From UBA4416 sp036676295 (lineage in GTDB: Bacteria; Bacteroidota; Bacteroidia; B-17B0; Aurantibacillaceae): 64,000 nt of DNA. The notes below the pieces were generated by a model. The model ran no database searches and was not told the origin of the DNA. It worked only from the letters and a program-made list of their open reading frames with translations. How positions within the stretch are numbered: position 1 is the stretch's first letter; each line of letters starts with the position of its first letter. The stretch is taken from contig JAKFDE010000013.1 of NCBI GenBank assembly GCA_036676295.1, forward strand, positions 19,872-83,871, read 5' to 3'. This document shows positions 34,213 to 42,931 of the stretch, piece by piece. Position numbers and translations under genes: made by a program.

Positions 34213-36783
34213 ATGAACTTTATTAAATCTTTTATTTTATTTTCCCTTATCGTATTTACAAATTTAGTAAATGCTCAGGTTGGTTTAGAGCCTAACAGTA
34301 ATTTGCCGATCGATTATTCTAAACCCAAAGAATATACTTTAGCGGCGATAGAGGTAGAGTGTTCTCAGTATACTGATAAAAACATTGTTCGTTTATTATC
34401 CGGATTAACGATTGGAGATAAAATTCAAATTCCCGGTGATAAAATTGGCGAAGCAATGAAAAGCTTGTGGAAACAAGGCTTGTTCGAAGACATAAAAATA
34501 TATTTAGTCAAAACGATTGGCAACGACGCTTTTTTGAAAATTGAAGTCACAGAAAAACCGCGTTTATCAAAATTTTCATTTAAAGGGAATGTTAAGAAAA
34601 ATGATGCTGATGAGATCAGAGGCAAAATCAGATTGATTAGAGAAAAAGTAGTTACTGATTATTCTTTAGGTTATATTAAAAACACAGTTAAAGATTTTTA
34701 CGTAAACAAAGGTTTTTACAATGCTCAGGTTGAAATTACATCTGAGCCGGATAAAACAACAAAAACACCTCACGTTATTGTTTATATCAATGTAATTAAA
34801 GGAAAAAAAGTTCGAATTAAGAATCTTAATTTTTACGGGAACACCGTTGTGAAAAGTTGGAAACTTCGTCGTAAGATGAAAGACAGTAAACCATTTCGTA
34901 TTTACAATCCGTTTAATTCAGGAAAATATTTAGAAGATAATTTAGAAAAAGATCTGCCAAGTGTTTTAGCTAAGTACAATGGTAAAGGTTATAGAGATGC
35001 CCGAATTGTAAAGGACACTGTGTATTTTGTGAAAAAAAATCGTGTTAATATAGATGTGTATATCGAAGAAGGACATAAATATTATTTCGGTAACATCAAA
35101 TGGTTAGGAAATGCAAAATACCGCAGCGGCCAATTAGATACGATCTTGAATATTAAAAAAGGAGAAATTTTTGATCAGTCGTTATTGGATCAAAAATTAT
35201 TTATGAACCCTAATGGTTATGACATTTCTTCGTTATACATGGATGACGGTTATTTGTTTTTTAACGTAACACCACAAGAAGTAAATGTCCATAATGATAC
35301 CATCGATCTGGATATACATATGTATGAAGGCAAACAGGCTACGATCAATAAAGTAACTGTGATGGGAAATACTAAAACGAATGATCATGTTATTTACAGA
35401 GAGATCAGAACAAGACCTGGACAGTTATTCCGCCGTTCAGATATTATTCGTACACAACGTGAATTGAGTCAATTAGGATATTTTGATCCTGAAAAATTAG
35501 GAGTTACGCCAACACCAAATCCTGCGGATGGAACGGTTGATATAGAATATAAAGTTGAAGAAAAACCGTCTGATCAGGTTGAATTATCAGGAGGCTGGGG
35601 CGGTGGCCGAGTTGTTGGAACTCTGGGTTTATCATTCAATAATTTCTCAATCCGTAATATTTTTAAACCTTCTGCATGGAGCCCCCTTCCTACAGGCGAT
35701 GGACAGAAATTCAGTATTCGTGCTCAAACAAATGGTATTTATTATCAATCGTATAATTTATCGTTTACTGAACCATGGTTAGGCGGAAAAAAACCTAATT
35801 CATTAAGTGTATCTGCGTTTTACTCTATGTTTAATTCTAATGGAGAAAAAAAATACAGTAAGGATGCAGAAGGTAATAAAATCTCAAACCCTCTTAGAAG
35901 TACCATGTCAATTATTGGTGGTTCTGTAGGATTTGGAAAACGATTAAAATGGCCGGATGATTTCTTCTCTTTATATACATCAGCCGATTTTAATTATTAT
36001 GAGTTAACTAATTATCCATATTTTATTTTGGCTAATGGTTTTGCTAACGACTTTAACGTTAAATTAAATATCAGCCGTAATAGTATTGATGCGCCGATCT
36101 TTCCTAAAAACGGATCTAATTTTTCTCTACTTGGACAGTTTACACCACCATATTCTTTATTTAATGGGAAAGATTATGAAAACGCTACAATTGCAGAACG
36201 TTATAAGTTCATCGAATATCAAAAGTATAAATTCACGGCTGAGTGGTATACTCAATTAACTAACAAACGTCCGGCAGGAGAAGGTAAAGAAGCGCGTAAT
36301 TTAGTTTTAAGAACAAAGATCGGTTATGGTATTTTAGGAATGTATAATCGCAAAGTTGGTGTTTCTCCATTCGAACGTTATTATATGGGAGGAAGTGGAT
36401 TAAGCGGATATCAGAACTTTGTAGCCCGAGAAATTATTGCATTAAGAGGTTATACCGATAATTCATTGTCCAGTTCAAATGGCGACCCTTTATGCGCCCG
36501 TTATACAATGGAATTACGTTACCCGATCTCTTTAAATCCTCAGGCTACAATATTTGTTTTAGGTTTTGCCGAAGCAGGAAATACCTGGGCTAAGTATAAA
36601 GATTTTAATCCTTTTCAAGTTAAACGTAGTGCAGGTTTTGGTTTAAGAGTATTTTTACCAATGTTTGGGTTGTTAGGTTTAGATTATGGTTGGGGCTTTG
36701 ATAATGTGCCAGGAAATCCAGGAACGGGCAATGGTAAAGGACAATTCCACTTTACATTAGGCGCTCAGCTAGGCGAATTGTAA
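34213..36783 (+). CDS. bamA: outer-membrane protein assembly factor BamA
   Basis: 856 residues. A signal peptide (about 1-21) precedes several POTRA repeats (about 35-430; for example LLSGLTIGDKIQIPGDK, KNLNFYGNTVVKSWKLRR, INKVTVMGNTKTNDHVI). The rest is a 16-stranded barrel of the Omp85 family. The conserved RGY-type motif of the substrate-exit strand is LRGYTDN near residue 740, and the final strand includes FHFTLGAQLGEL. It inserts beta-barrel proteins into the outer membrane. Two periplasmic chaperone genes of the Skp family follow immediately, giving a coherent OMP-assembly operon with uppS. Confidence 0.96.
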   Translation: MNFIKSFILFSLIVFTNLVNAQVGLEPNSNLPIDYSKPKEYTLAAIEVECSQYTDKNIVRLLSGLTIGDKIQIPGDKIGEAMKSLWKQGLFEDIKIYLVKTIGNDAFLKIEVTEKPRLSKFSFKGNVKKNDADEIRGKIRLIREKVVTDYSLGYIKNTVKDFYVNKGFYNAQVEITSEPDKTTKTPHVIVYINVIKGKKVRIKNLNFYGNTVVKSWKLRRKMKDSKPFRIYNPFNSGKYLEDNLEKDLPSVLAKYNGKGYRDARIVKDTVYFVKKNRVNIDVYIEEGHKYYFGNIKWLGNAKYRSGQLDTILNIKKGEIFDQSLLDQKLFMNPNGYDISSLYMDDGYLFFNVTPQEVNVHNDTIDLDIHMYEGKQATINKVTVMGNTKTNDHVIYREIRTRPGQLFRRSDIIRTQRELSQLGYFDPEKLGVTPTPNPADGTVDIEYKVEEKPSDQVELSGGWGGGRVVGTLGLSFNNFSIRNIFKPSAWSPLPTGDGQKFSIRAQTNGIYYQSYNLSFTEPWLGGKKPNSLSVSAFYSMFNSNGEKKYSKDAEGNKISNPLRSTMSIIGGSVGFGKRLKWPDDFFSLYTSADFNYYELTNYPYFILANGFANDFNVKLNISRNSIDAPIFPKNGSNFSLLGQFTPPYSLFNGKDYENATIAERYKFIEYQKYKFTAEWYTQLTNKRPAGEGKEARNLVLRTKIGYGILGMYNRKVGVSPFERYYMGGSGLSGYQNFVAREIIALRGYTDNSLSSSNGDPLCARYTMELRYPISLNPQATIFVLGFAEAGNTWAKYKDFNPFQVKRSAGFGLRVFLPMFGLLGLDYGWGFDNVPGNPGTGNGKGQFHFTLGAQLGEL

Positions 36784-36863
36784 ACCAAAAAAATGTTAAT
36801 TACCAAAATATATGTAACTTGGCACACGTTATGATTATTACTAAAACATTAAACAAATTAGGT

Positions 36864-37382
36864 ATGAAGAAATTAATTTTAACAGCATTTTCGATTCTAT
36901 TATTATCAGGTATTTCGGTTGCTCAAAAAATCGGATATGTTGATACGGATTATATTTTATCTCACATTCCGGAGTATAAAGCGGCTCAGGCAGAAATGGA
37001 TAAAACATCAGTTGATTGGCAAAAAGAAATTGAAGCTAAATACGCTGAGATCGATAAACTTTATAAAATTTATCAGGCTGAATCTGTATTATTAACAGAT
37101 GACATGAAAAAGAAACGTGAAAATGAGATCATCAATAAAGAAAAGGAAGTAAAAGAATTACAAAAATCAAGATTTGGAGTTGACGGGGAATTATTTAAAA
37201 AACGCATGGAGCTTGTAAAACCAATTCAGGATAAAGTATATAGCGCCGTTAAACAAGTTGCTGAAAGAAGCGGATTGGCATTTATTTTTGATAAAGCAGG
37301 ACAAGTGTCTTTACTTTACTCAAATAGTAAATACGATAAAAGCGAAGACGTCTTAACTTTTATGGGATACAATAAAAAATAA
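36864..37382 (+). CDS. skp: periplasmic OmpH/Skp-family chaperone (copy 1)
   Basis: 172 residues from the ATG at 36864, which gives a signal peptide (MKKLILTAFSILLLSGISVAQ); an upstream in-frame ATG at 36819 would precede it with non-signal sequence. The mature protein starts KIGYVDTDYILSHIPEY, the typical OmpH/Skp strand, followed by long charged helices (KEIEAKYAEIDKLYKIYQAE, KEKEVKELQKSRFG). Skp trimers hold unfolded outer-membrane proteins on the way to BamA, encoded just upstream. A second copy lies 33 bases downstream. Confidence 0.9.
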   Translation: MKKLILTAFSILLLSGISVAQKIGYVDTDYILSHIPEYKAAQAEMDKTSVDWQKEIEAKYAEIDKLYKIYQAESVLLTDDMKKKRENEIINKEKEVKELQKSRFGVDGELFKKRMELVKPIQDKVYSAVKQVAERSGLAFIFDKAGQVSLLYSNSKYDKSEDVLTFMGYNKK

Positions 37383-37415
37383 AACAACACACAAACAAAT
37401 AGAAAACACAAAACA

Positions 37416-38012
37416 ATGAAAAACTTAGTAAAATCGATTGCAATTGTAGCATTAACTGTTGGTTCAATGTCTGTGGCAAATGCTCAAAAAATTGCACACA
37501 TTAGTTTAGATTCTTTAATTACGTTAATGCCTGAAAGCAAAACAGCTCAGGATGTAGCGCAAAAATATTTAAAAGACCTGGAAACTCAGGTTGCAACGAT
37601 GGAAACAGAATTGCAGACGAAGTATAACGATTATATGCAAAATTCTGCTGGTTACTCTGATCTAGTAAGAGGAACTAAAGAAAAAGAATTACAAGACTTA
37701 AACAAGCGTATCGAAGACTTTAAAGGTCAGGCACAACAGGATTATCAACGTAAATATGGCGAATTGTCTCGTCCTATTTACGATAAAGCAAAAAAAGGAA
37801 TCGAAGCAGTTGCTAAAGAAAATGGCTATAAATATGTGTTAGATACAAGCACAGGAAATGTTTTATATACTGAATCTGCGGATGATATATTAGCGTTAGT
37901 GAAGAAAAAATTAGACACTATGCCTGCTGCTGTTATCCCTGGAGCTGGTAATGCTCAAAAAACAACACCAAACAATACTCCAAAAACAACTCCTAAATTG
38001 GGAGGTAAATAA
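37416..38012 (+). CDS. periplasmic OmpH/Skp-family chaperone (copy 2)
   Basis: 198 residues. The signal peptide (MKNLVKSIAIVALTVGSMSV...) is followed by the family start IAHISLDSLITLMPESK. Two long charged helices and YKYVLDTSTGNVLYTESADD come next. Compared with copy 1 it has an extra C-terminal tail rich in Thr, Asn and Pro (about 175-198). Two adjacent Skp-like genes after bamA are usual in this phylum. They may have divided labour for different OMP clients. A strong terminator follows. Confidence 0.9.
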   Translation: MKNLVKSIAIVALTVGSMSVANAQKIAHISLDSLITLMPESKTAQDVAQKYLKDLETQVATMETELQTKYNDYMQNSAGYSDLVRGTKEKELQDLNKRIEDFKGQAQQDYQRKYGELSRPIYDKAKKGIEAVAKENGYKYVLDTSTGNVLYTESADDILALVKKKLDTMPAAVIPGAGNAQKTTPNNTPKTTPKLGGK

Positions 38013-38027
38013 TTATTTTGTTCAAAT

Positions 38028-38062
38028 AAAGCCCATTCGTAAATATACGGATGGGCTTTTTT
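38028..38062 (+). terminator. terminator of the uppS-bamA-skp operon
   Basis: AAAGCCCATTCGTA / TACGGATGGGCTTT (one G-T pair) followed by a run of T. Confidence 0.88.
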
Positions 38063-38179
38063 GCTTTTAACCATCCTATGTTAATAATCAATTTGAGTTT
38101 TTGTTAAAATTCTGAATAAATATTTCAAATTTGATAAAAGGATATTTCATGATTTGAAATTGAGTTTAACTATTTTATT

Positions 38180-40333
38180 ATGAGAAAATTAAAAATTATT
38201 GCATTATTTATTTTGAGCTTAACGTTTAATCTTTTGGTTGCGCAAACCAAAGATCTAAAAGAACAAGCTGTTTATGCTTTTGATAATAAGGATTATAAAA
38301 CAGCTTATGAATGTTACGACAAATTATATGCAGAATCTCCTAAAAATTTGGAATACAAATTTCGTTTAGGTTATTGCTCAATTCGTTATCCTGAGAAAAA
38401 AGCCAGAGCAATTGAGATTTTTGAAGACATTAAGCGTACGGATAAATCTCCTGAAGTAGATTATTATTTAGCAAAAGCCTACCATTTAAATTATCGATTT
38501 GATGATGCGATCATTTTGTATAACGAATTTTTAGCTGTTAAAAGAGAAAAAATAAGTGAGGAAGAACAGGTAATGATAAACGATGCAACTTTAGGATTGC
38601 AAAATTGCAAGAACGGAAAAGAACTAATTGCTAAAAAAGTTATTGCCGATATTAAAAATATGGGCGAGCCATTAAATACATTCGAAGACGAATACGTTCC
38701 TGTTATTTCGATGGATGAATCTGTATTGATCTATACTTATGTTGGGAAAAACACAACCGGTGGCAAGCTAAATGATGATTTAAAGCCGGATAATGATGAA
38801 GGTTATTTTCACGAAGACGTTTACATCGCAAAGAAAACAAACGATTCTACTTTTAGTGCAGGTGTAAATATTGGAACAACTATTAATACCATGGGGAATG
38901 ATGCACCAATTGCATTATCACCTGATGGAAGGATGTTGTTTACATATACCAGTACTGATAAAGATAAAGGAGACATCTATTTAAGTACCTTAAATGGAGA
39001 AGAGTGGAGTAAGCCGGAAAGACTAAATAAAAATATCAATACCTCAGAGTGGGAAGGAAGTTGTTCTATTACTTCTGACGGCAGATATTTATATTTCGCA
39101 TCTGAACGTGAAGACGGATTAGGTGGAAGAGATTTATATGTGTCAGAAAGAGTAAACGGTGATTGGGGTCCTGCAAAAAATTTAGGCCCAAAAATTAATA
39201 CACCTTATAATGAAGATGCACCATTTATCCATCCGGATGGGATTACTTTATTTTTTAGTTCAGAAGGTCATAAAAGTATTGGAGGTTATGATATCATGTA
39301 TTCTGTAAAACAGGAAAATGAATGGATCGAACCATTAAGTATGGGAATTCCATTAAATACAACGGAAGATGATAGATATTATGTAATTAATGCAAAAGGT
39401 GATGTTGGATATTTCTCTTCTAACAGAGGTGGAGCAGGCGGAAAAGGCGGGCAGGACATTTATTGCGTTACTCCCGGAATTTTAGGTGAAAAACCTGTAT
39501 TAGCATTATTAAAAGGAAAAGTGTATGCTAATGATGAGGTTGTAGAAGCTAAACTTGAAGTAATAAAACTTGCAACTGATGAAGTGGTTGGGCCATATTA
39601 TTCTAATTCAAAAACAGGAAAATATTTGATGGCATTATCGCCAGGAAAAATAAAAGTGAAAGTTATTGTAGAAGGGTATGAACCTATACAGGAAGAATTT
39701 GATATTGAAAAATTGACAAAATTCCTTGAGATCAGAAAAGATTTTTATGTTTACTCTGCTGATTTTGCTCACAAACCAACGCAACGACCAACCAAATTTA
39801 TTTTGGATAGTATATTAGGTAATACACCAACGGATTTGACATTTAAAAATGATGTGTTTAATAACAGTAATGTTGTGGACGCAAATAGCCCTCAAAAAAC
39901 AACGGTTAATACTCCTACAGTAGCAGCTACATCTGTTGTTCCTTGTGCTGGTTCACCAATTCCTGATTTTTCAAACATAAAAGGAAAGTCATTGAACGAT
40001 CCTGCTGTTTATAAAAAATTCCTCGAGATTGCCGGAGCAACTTGTGCTGAAGGAATGGTGTTTAAAGTGCAGATTGCAGCATACAGACATCCTGAAAATT
40101 ATAAATACGATCATTTAAAGCAATTTGGTAAACCGGAGATCGTAAATTATCCTGATGGCATCACACGCTTCACGCAATTCCAATTCTCAACAGTTAAAGA
40201 AGCGGAAGCAGCGCGCCAAAAAATTATTGGAAAAGGTCAGAAAGATGCCTGGATCACTGCATTCATTAATGGAAATCGTTATACGTTAGAAGAATTAATT
40301 ATGGTTGACTTTATGGGTAAAGCCATTAATTAA
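38180..40333 (+). CDS. TPR/PD40-propeller envelope protein with C-terminal SPOR-like domain (PorE-like)
   Basis: 717 residues. Signal peptide at about 1-21, TPR helices at about 25-150 (AVYAFDNKDYKTAYECYDKL), and a PD40/WD40-like propeller at about 190-430 (ALSPDGRMLFTYTS, ITSDGRYLYFASEREDGLGG, HPDGITLFFSSEGHKSIGGYD). A carboxypeptidase-regulatory-like beta domain lies at about 445-515. A Pro/Thr-rich linker follows, then a domain at about 625-715 (FKVQIAAYRHPENY, YTRF-like FTQFQFSTVKEAEAARQKI) that resembles SPOR. The order TPR-PD40-regulatory matches PorE, which in T9SS ends in OmpA. Here OmpA is replaced by SPOR, another peptidoglycan-binding fold. It sits alone between terminators. A close relative with the OmpA tail is encoded at 55401. 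Confidence 0.82.
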   Translation: MRKLKIIALFILSLTFNLLVAQTKDLKEQAVYAFDNKDYKTAYECYDKLYAESPKNLEYKFRLGYCSIRYPEKKARAIEIFEDIKRTDKSPEVDYYLAKAYHLNYRFDDAIILYNEFLAVKREKISEEEQVMINDATLGLQNCKNGKELIAKKVIADIKNMGEPLNTFEDEYVPVISMDESVLIYTYVGKNTTGGKLNDDLKPDNDEGYFHEDVYIAKKTNDSTFSAGVNIGTTINTMGNDAPIALSPDGRMLFTYTSTDKDKGDIYLSTLNGEEWSKPERLNKNINTSEWEGSCSITSDGRYLYFASEREDGLGGRDLYVSERVNGDWGPAKNLGPKINTPYNEDAPFIHPDGITLFFSSEGHKSIGGYDIMYSVKQENEWIEPLSMGIPLNTTEDDRYYVINAKGDVGYFSSNRGGAGGKGGQDIYCVTPGILGEKPVLALLKGKVYANDEVVEAKLEVIKLATDEVVGPYYSNSKTGKYLMALSPGKIKVKVIVEGYEPIQEEFDIEKLTKFLEIRKDFYVYSADFAHKPTQRPTKFILDSILGNTPTDLTFKNDVFNNSNVVDANSPQKTTVNTPTVAATSVVPCAGSPIPDFSNIKGKSLNDPAVYKKFLEIAGATCAEGMVFKVQIAAYRHPENYKYDHLKQFGKPEIVNYPDGITRFTQFQFSTVKEAEAARQKIIGKGQKDAWITAFINGNRYTLEELIMVDFMGKAIN

Positions 40334-40351
40334 GATCTTAAGTTATTGAAA

Positions 40352-40386
40352 CAAAAAAGGCTTCTAAATATTAGAAGCCTTTTTTG
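40352..40386. terminator. bidirectional terminator
   Basis: CAAAAAAGGCTTCTA / TAGAAGCCTTTTTTG, a perfect 15-base stem with a 5-base loop, between the SPOR-tailed protein (plus) and the superoxide dismutase gene (minus). Confidence 0.92.
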
Positions 40387-40408
40387 TGTTTTATAATATT
40401 ACTGAAAT

Positions 40409-41017
40409 TTATTTTTTGGCAGCTGCATATAACTCAGCAACTTTTGTCCAATTGATCACATTAAAAAATGCAGCCATGTAATCAGGTCTGCGGTTTTGGT
40501 AGTGTAAGTAATACGCATGTTCCCATACATCCATTCCTAAGATTGGTGTTCCTTTGCAATCAGCAATATCCATTAATGGATTATCCTGATTAGGAGTAGA
40601 GCACACGCATAATTTGCCTTCTTTTACACATAACCAAGCCCAGCCTGATCCAAAACGAGTAGCACCTGCAGTTGTAAAATCAGCTTTAAATTTATCAAAG
40701 CCACCTAAGTCTGTTTCAATAGCTTTTGCTAGATCGCCTGTTGGAGCACCACCTGCATTAGGAGCCATGATCGTCCAAAATAAAGAGTGATTGTAATGCC
40801 CACCACCATTGTTACGAACAGCCATTGGGTATTTTGAAATGTTTTTGCAAATATCTTCAATGCTCATTTTTTCAGCATCAGTTCCTGCAATTGCATTATT
40901 TAAATTTGTTACATATGCCTGGTGATGTTTGCTATGGTGGATCTCCATTGTTCTTGCATCAATATGTGGTTCTAATGCAGCGTAATCATAAGTTAATTTT
41001 GGTAATTCGAATGCCAT
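40409..41017 (-). CDS. sodA: superoxide dismutase, Mn-type by motifs
   Basis: 202 residues. Metal ligands are His in EIHHSKHHQAYV, His in GGGHYNHSLFW, and Asp/His in GMDVWEHAYYLHY. Distinguishing Mn from Fe forms, the sequence has GGGHxNHSLFW and TPNQDNPL, with Gln on the second segment as in Mn enzymes; Fe enzymes carry Gln in the first and Ala in the second. A cambialistic enzyme cannot be excluded, since anaerobic Bacteroides SODs are known to accept either metal. No signal peptide, so the enzyme is cytosolic. It lies 19 bases downstream of the rpe gene on the same strand, so the two are probably co-transcribed. Confidence 0.92.
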   Translation of the reverse strand: MAFELPKLTYDYAALEPHIDARTMEIHHSKHHQAYVTNLNNAIAGTDAEKMSIEDICKNISKYPMAVRNNGGGHYNHSLFWTIMAPNAGGAPTGDLAKAIETDLGGFDKFKADFTTAGATRFGSGWAWLCVKEGKLCVCSTPNQDNPLMDIADCKGTPILGMDVWEHAYYLHYQNRRPDYMAAFFNVINWTKVAELYAAAKK

Positions 41018-41036
41018 GATTTTATGTTTTTAGGGT

Positions 41037-41687
41037 TTATATTTGTTTTAATTGTGAAATTGTTTCTTTAGGATCAATACTGCCAAATACAGTGTTGCCG
41101 GCAACAAGTACATCAGCACCACAAGCTACTAATTTTTTATAGTTATTCATATCTACACCACCATCTATTTCAATTTTTGCTAGCGATTTTTTATCTTCTA
41201 TTAATTTTTTTAAAGCTATTACTTTATGAAAAGTGTTTTCAATAAACTTTTGTCCGCCAAATCCGGGGTTCACACTCATTACACATACCAGATCTACGTC
41301 AGCTATAATGTCTTCTAATAAGTTAATGGAAGTATGAGGGTTAATAGCAACACCGGCTTTCATCCCGGCATTTTTGATATTTTGAACAGAACGGTGTAAA
41401 TGATGACAAGCTTCTAAGTGTACGGTTAATGTTGAAGCACCGACATCTTTAAAGGCTTGTGTATAACGATCCGGATCAACGATCATTAAATGAACATCTA
41501 AAGGTTTTTTAGCATGTTTTTGCAAAACTTTCATTACCGGAAAACCAAAAGACATATTAGGAACAAACACGCCATCCATAATATCCACATGAAACCAATC
41601 GGCATCCGATGCATTGATCATTTCAATATCTCTTTGCAAGTTTCCGAAATCGGCAGATAAAACTGAGGGGGCTACAATGTGTGACAT
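41037..41687 (-). CDS. rpe: ribulose-phosphate 3-epimerase
   Basis: 216 residues, TIM-barrel with HVDIMDGVFVPNMSFG (metal-binding His and Asp), VDLVCVMSVNPGFGGQKF and EIDGGVDMNNYKKL, all diagnostic. The metal enzyme interconverts ribulose 5-phosphate and xylulose 5-phosphate in the pentose phosphate pathway. It begins at ATG 41687 and reads into sodA 19 bases later. Confidence 0.97.
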   Translation of the reverse strand: MSHIVAPSVLSADFGNLQRDIEMINASDADWFHVDIMDGVFVPNMSFGFPVMKVLQKHAKKPLDVHLMIVDPDRYTQAFKDVGASTLTVHLEACHHLHRSVQNIKNAGMKAGVAINPHTSINLLEDIIADVDLVCVMSVNPGFGGQKFIENTFHKVIALKKLIEDKKSLAKIEIDGGVDMNNYKKLVACGADVLVAGNTVFGSIDPKETISQLKQI

Positions 41688-41749
41688 AGTGTGTTAATTA
41701 TACCCCAAAATTATAAAAATTTACGCCTTAACCAGTAAAATATTTCAAC

Positions 41750-41780
41750 AAAAAAAGGAGCCCCAAACACAGAGCTCCTC
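41750..41780 (-). terminator. terminator of the sigma factor gene
   Basis: On the minus strand GAGGAGC...GCTCC followed by a run of seven T. Short stem (AGGAGC/GCTCCT), loop 12 bases. Located about 27 bases after the rpoD stop. Confidence 0.65.
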
Positions 41781-41806
41781 ATTATTAACTAAACAGAACA
41801 CAAACA

Positions 41807-42673
41807 CTATCCTAAGTAGCCTTTTAAAACTTTGCTTCGTGAAGCATGCTTTAATCGGCGTACAGCTTTTTCTTTGATCTGACGTACACGCTCTCTCGTT
41901 AATTCAAATTTTTCTCCGATTTCTTCTAGCGAATGAGAATGTCCGCCACTTAATCCATAATATAATCTAACTACATCGGCTTCTCTTGCTGTAAGGGATG
42001 TAAGTGCTCTATCAATTTCATTGCGTAAACTTTCAACAATTAATTCATTATCCGGCGACGCTTCATGTTTATTTTCCATCAACTCATACATGCTACCGCC
42101 ATCTTCCAGATTCCCTAAAGGCGCATCCATACTCATATGTCTGCCCTGATTTTTCATGGTTTCTCTAATATCTTCAGGTAAAATATCTAATATTTCAGAT
42201 ATTTCTTCCGCATTTGGCTCTCTTTCGAGCGTTTGTTCCAATTTGGCAAAGGTCTTATTGATCTTATTAATGGCGCCAATTTTATTTAATGGTAAACGCA
42301 CAATACGCGATTGTTCGGCTAAAGCCTGTAAAATTGATTGACGTATCCACCAAACGGCATAAGAAATGAATTTAAAACCACGTGTTTCATCAAAACGCTG
42401 TGCCGCTTTTATCAAGCCCATGTTACCTTCATTAATTAAATCGGGCAAACTTAAGCCTTGGTTTTGGTATTGCTTAGATACCGATACAACGAAACGCAAA
42501 TTGGCCTTTACCAGTTTATCTAAAGCTCGCTGATCGCCCTGTTTTATTTTTTGAGCCAGCACCACTTCCTCATCAGCAGTAATTAACTCAACGCGCCCTA
42601 TATCCTGCAAATACATGTCGAGGGATGCGGTTTCGCGGTTTGTAATCTGTTTGGTAATTTTTAGCTGTCTCAT
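41807..42673 (-). CDS. rpoD: primary RNA polymerase sigma factor
   Basis: 288 residues. Region 1.2 (SLDMYLQDIGRVELITADEE) is followed by region 2 (KLVKANLRFVVSVSKQYQNQ, LSLPDLINEGNMGLIKAAQR, FDETRGFKFISYAVWWIRQS), region 3 (ALAEQSRIVRLPLNKIGAIN) and region 4 (LTAREADVVRLYYGLSG, HSLEEIGEKFELTRERVRQI). Region 1.1 and the non-conserved region of E. coli RpoD are missing, which is the usual short form in Bacteroidota. This form recognises -33 TTTG and -7 TAnnTTTG, as found at several places in this window. It is divergent from recN. Confidence 0.96.
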   Translation of the reverse strand: MRQLKITKQITNRETASLDMYLQDIGRVELITADEEVVLAQKIKQGDQRALDKLVKANLRFVVSVSKQYQNQGLSLPDLINEGNMGLIKAAQRFDETRGFKFISYAVWWIRQSILQALAEQSRIVRLPLNKIGAINKINKTFAKLEQTLEREPNAEEISEILDILPEDIRETMKNQGRHMSMDAPLGNLEDGGSMYELMENKHEASPDNELIVESLRNEIDRALTSLTAREADVVRLYYGLSGGHSHSLEEIGEKFELTRERVRQIKEKAVRRLKHASRSKVLKGYLG

Positions 42674-42931
42674 GACTCAAAAATTAAAGTTTATAAGAAA
42701 AAAATGGTGCTGCATCGATAAAATCAGAACTTCATGCAAAACTCTATAATGTATACGTTAGATTATTAGAATCGTTACATGAATTTGAGTGAAAAACAAT
42801 TTTGGCTGATTGAAACTTAAACTTGGCTTAGTTTGTTTTGTATTAAATGGTTCATTTGTTGAAAAAACGGAGCTTTATTGGGTAAAAAATCCCAATTCAG
42901 GCCTATTTATTTCCGATATTTAAAGCACTAT

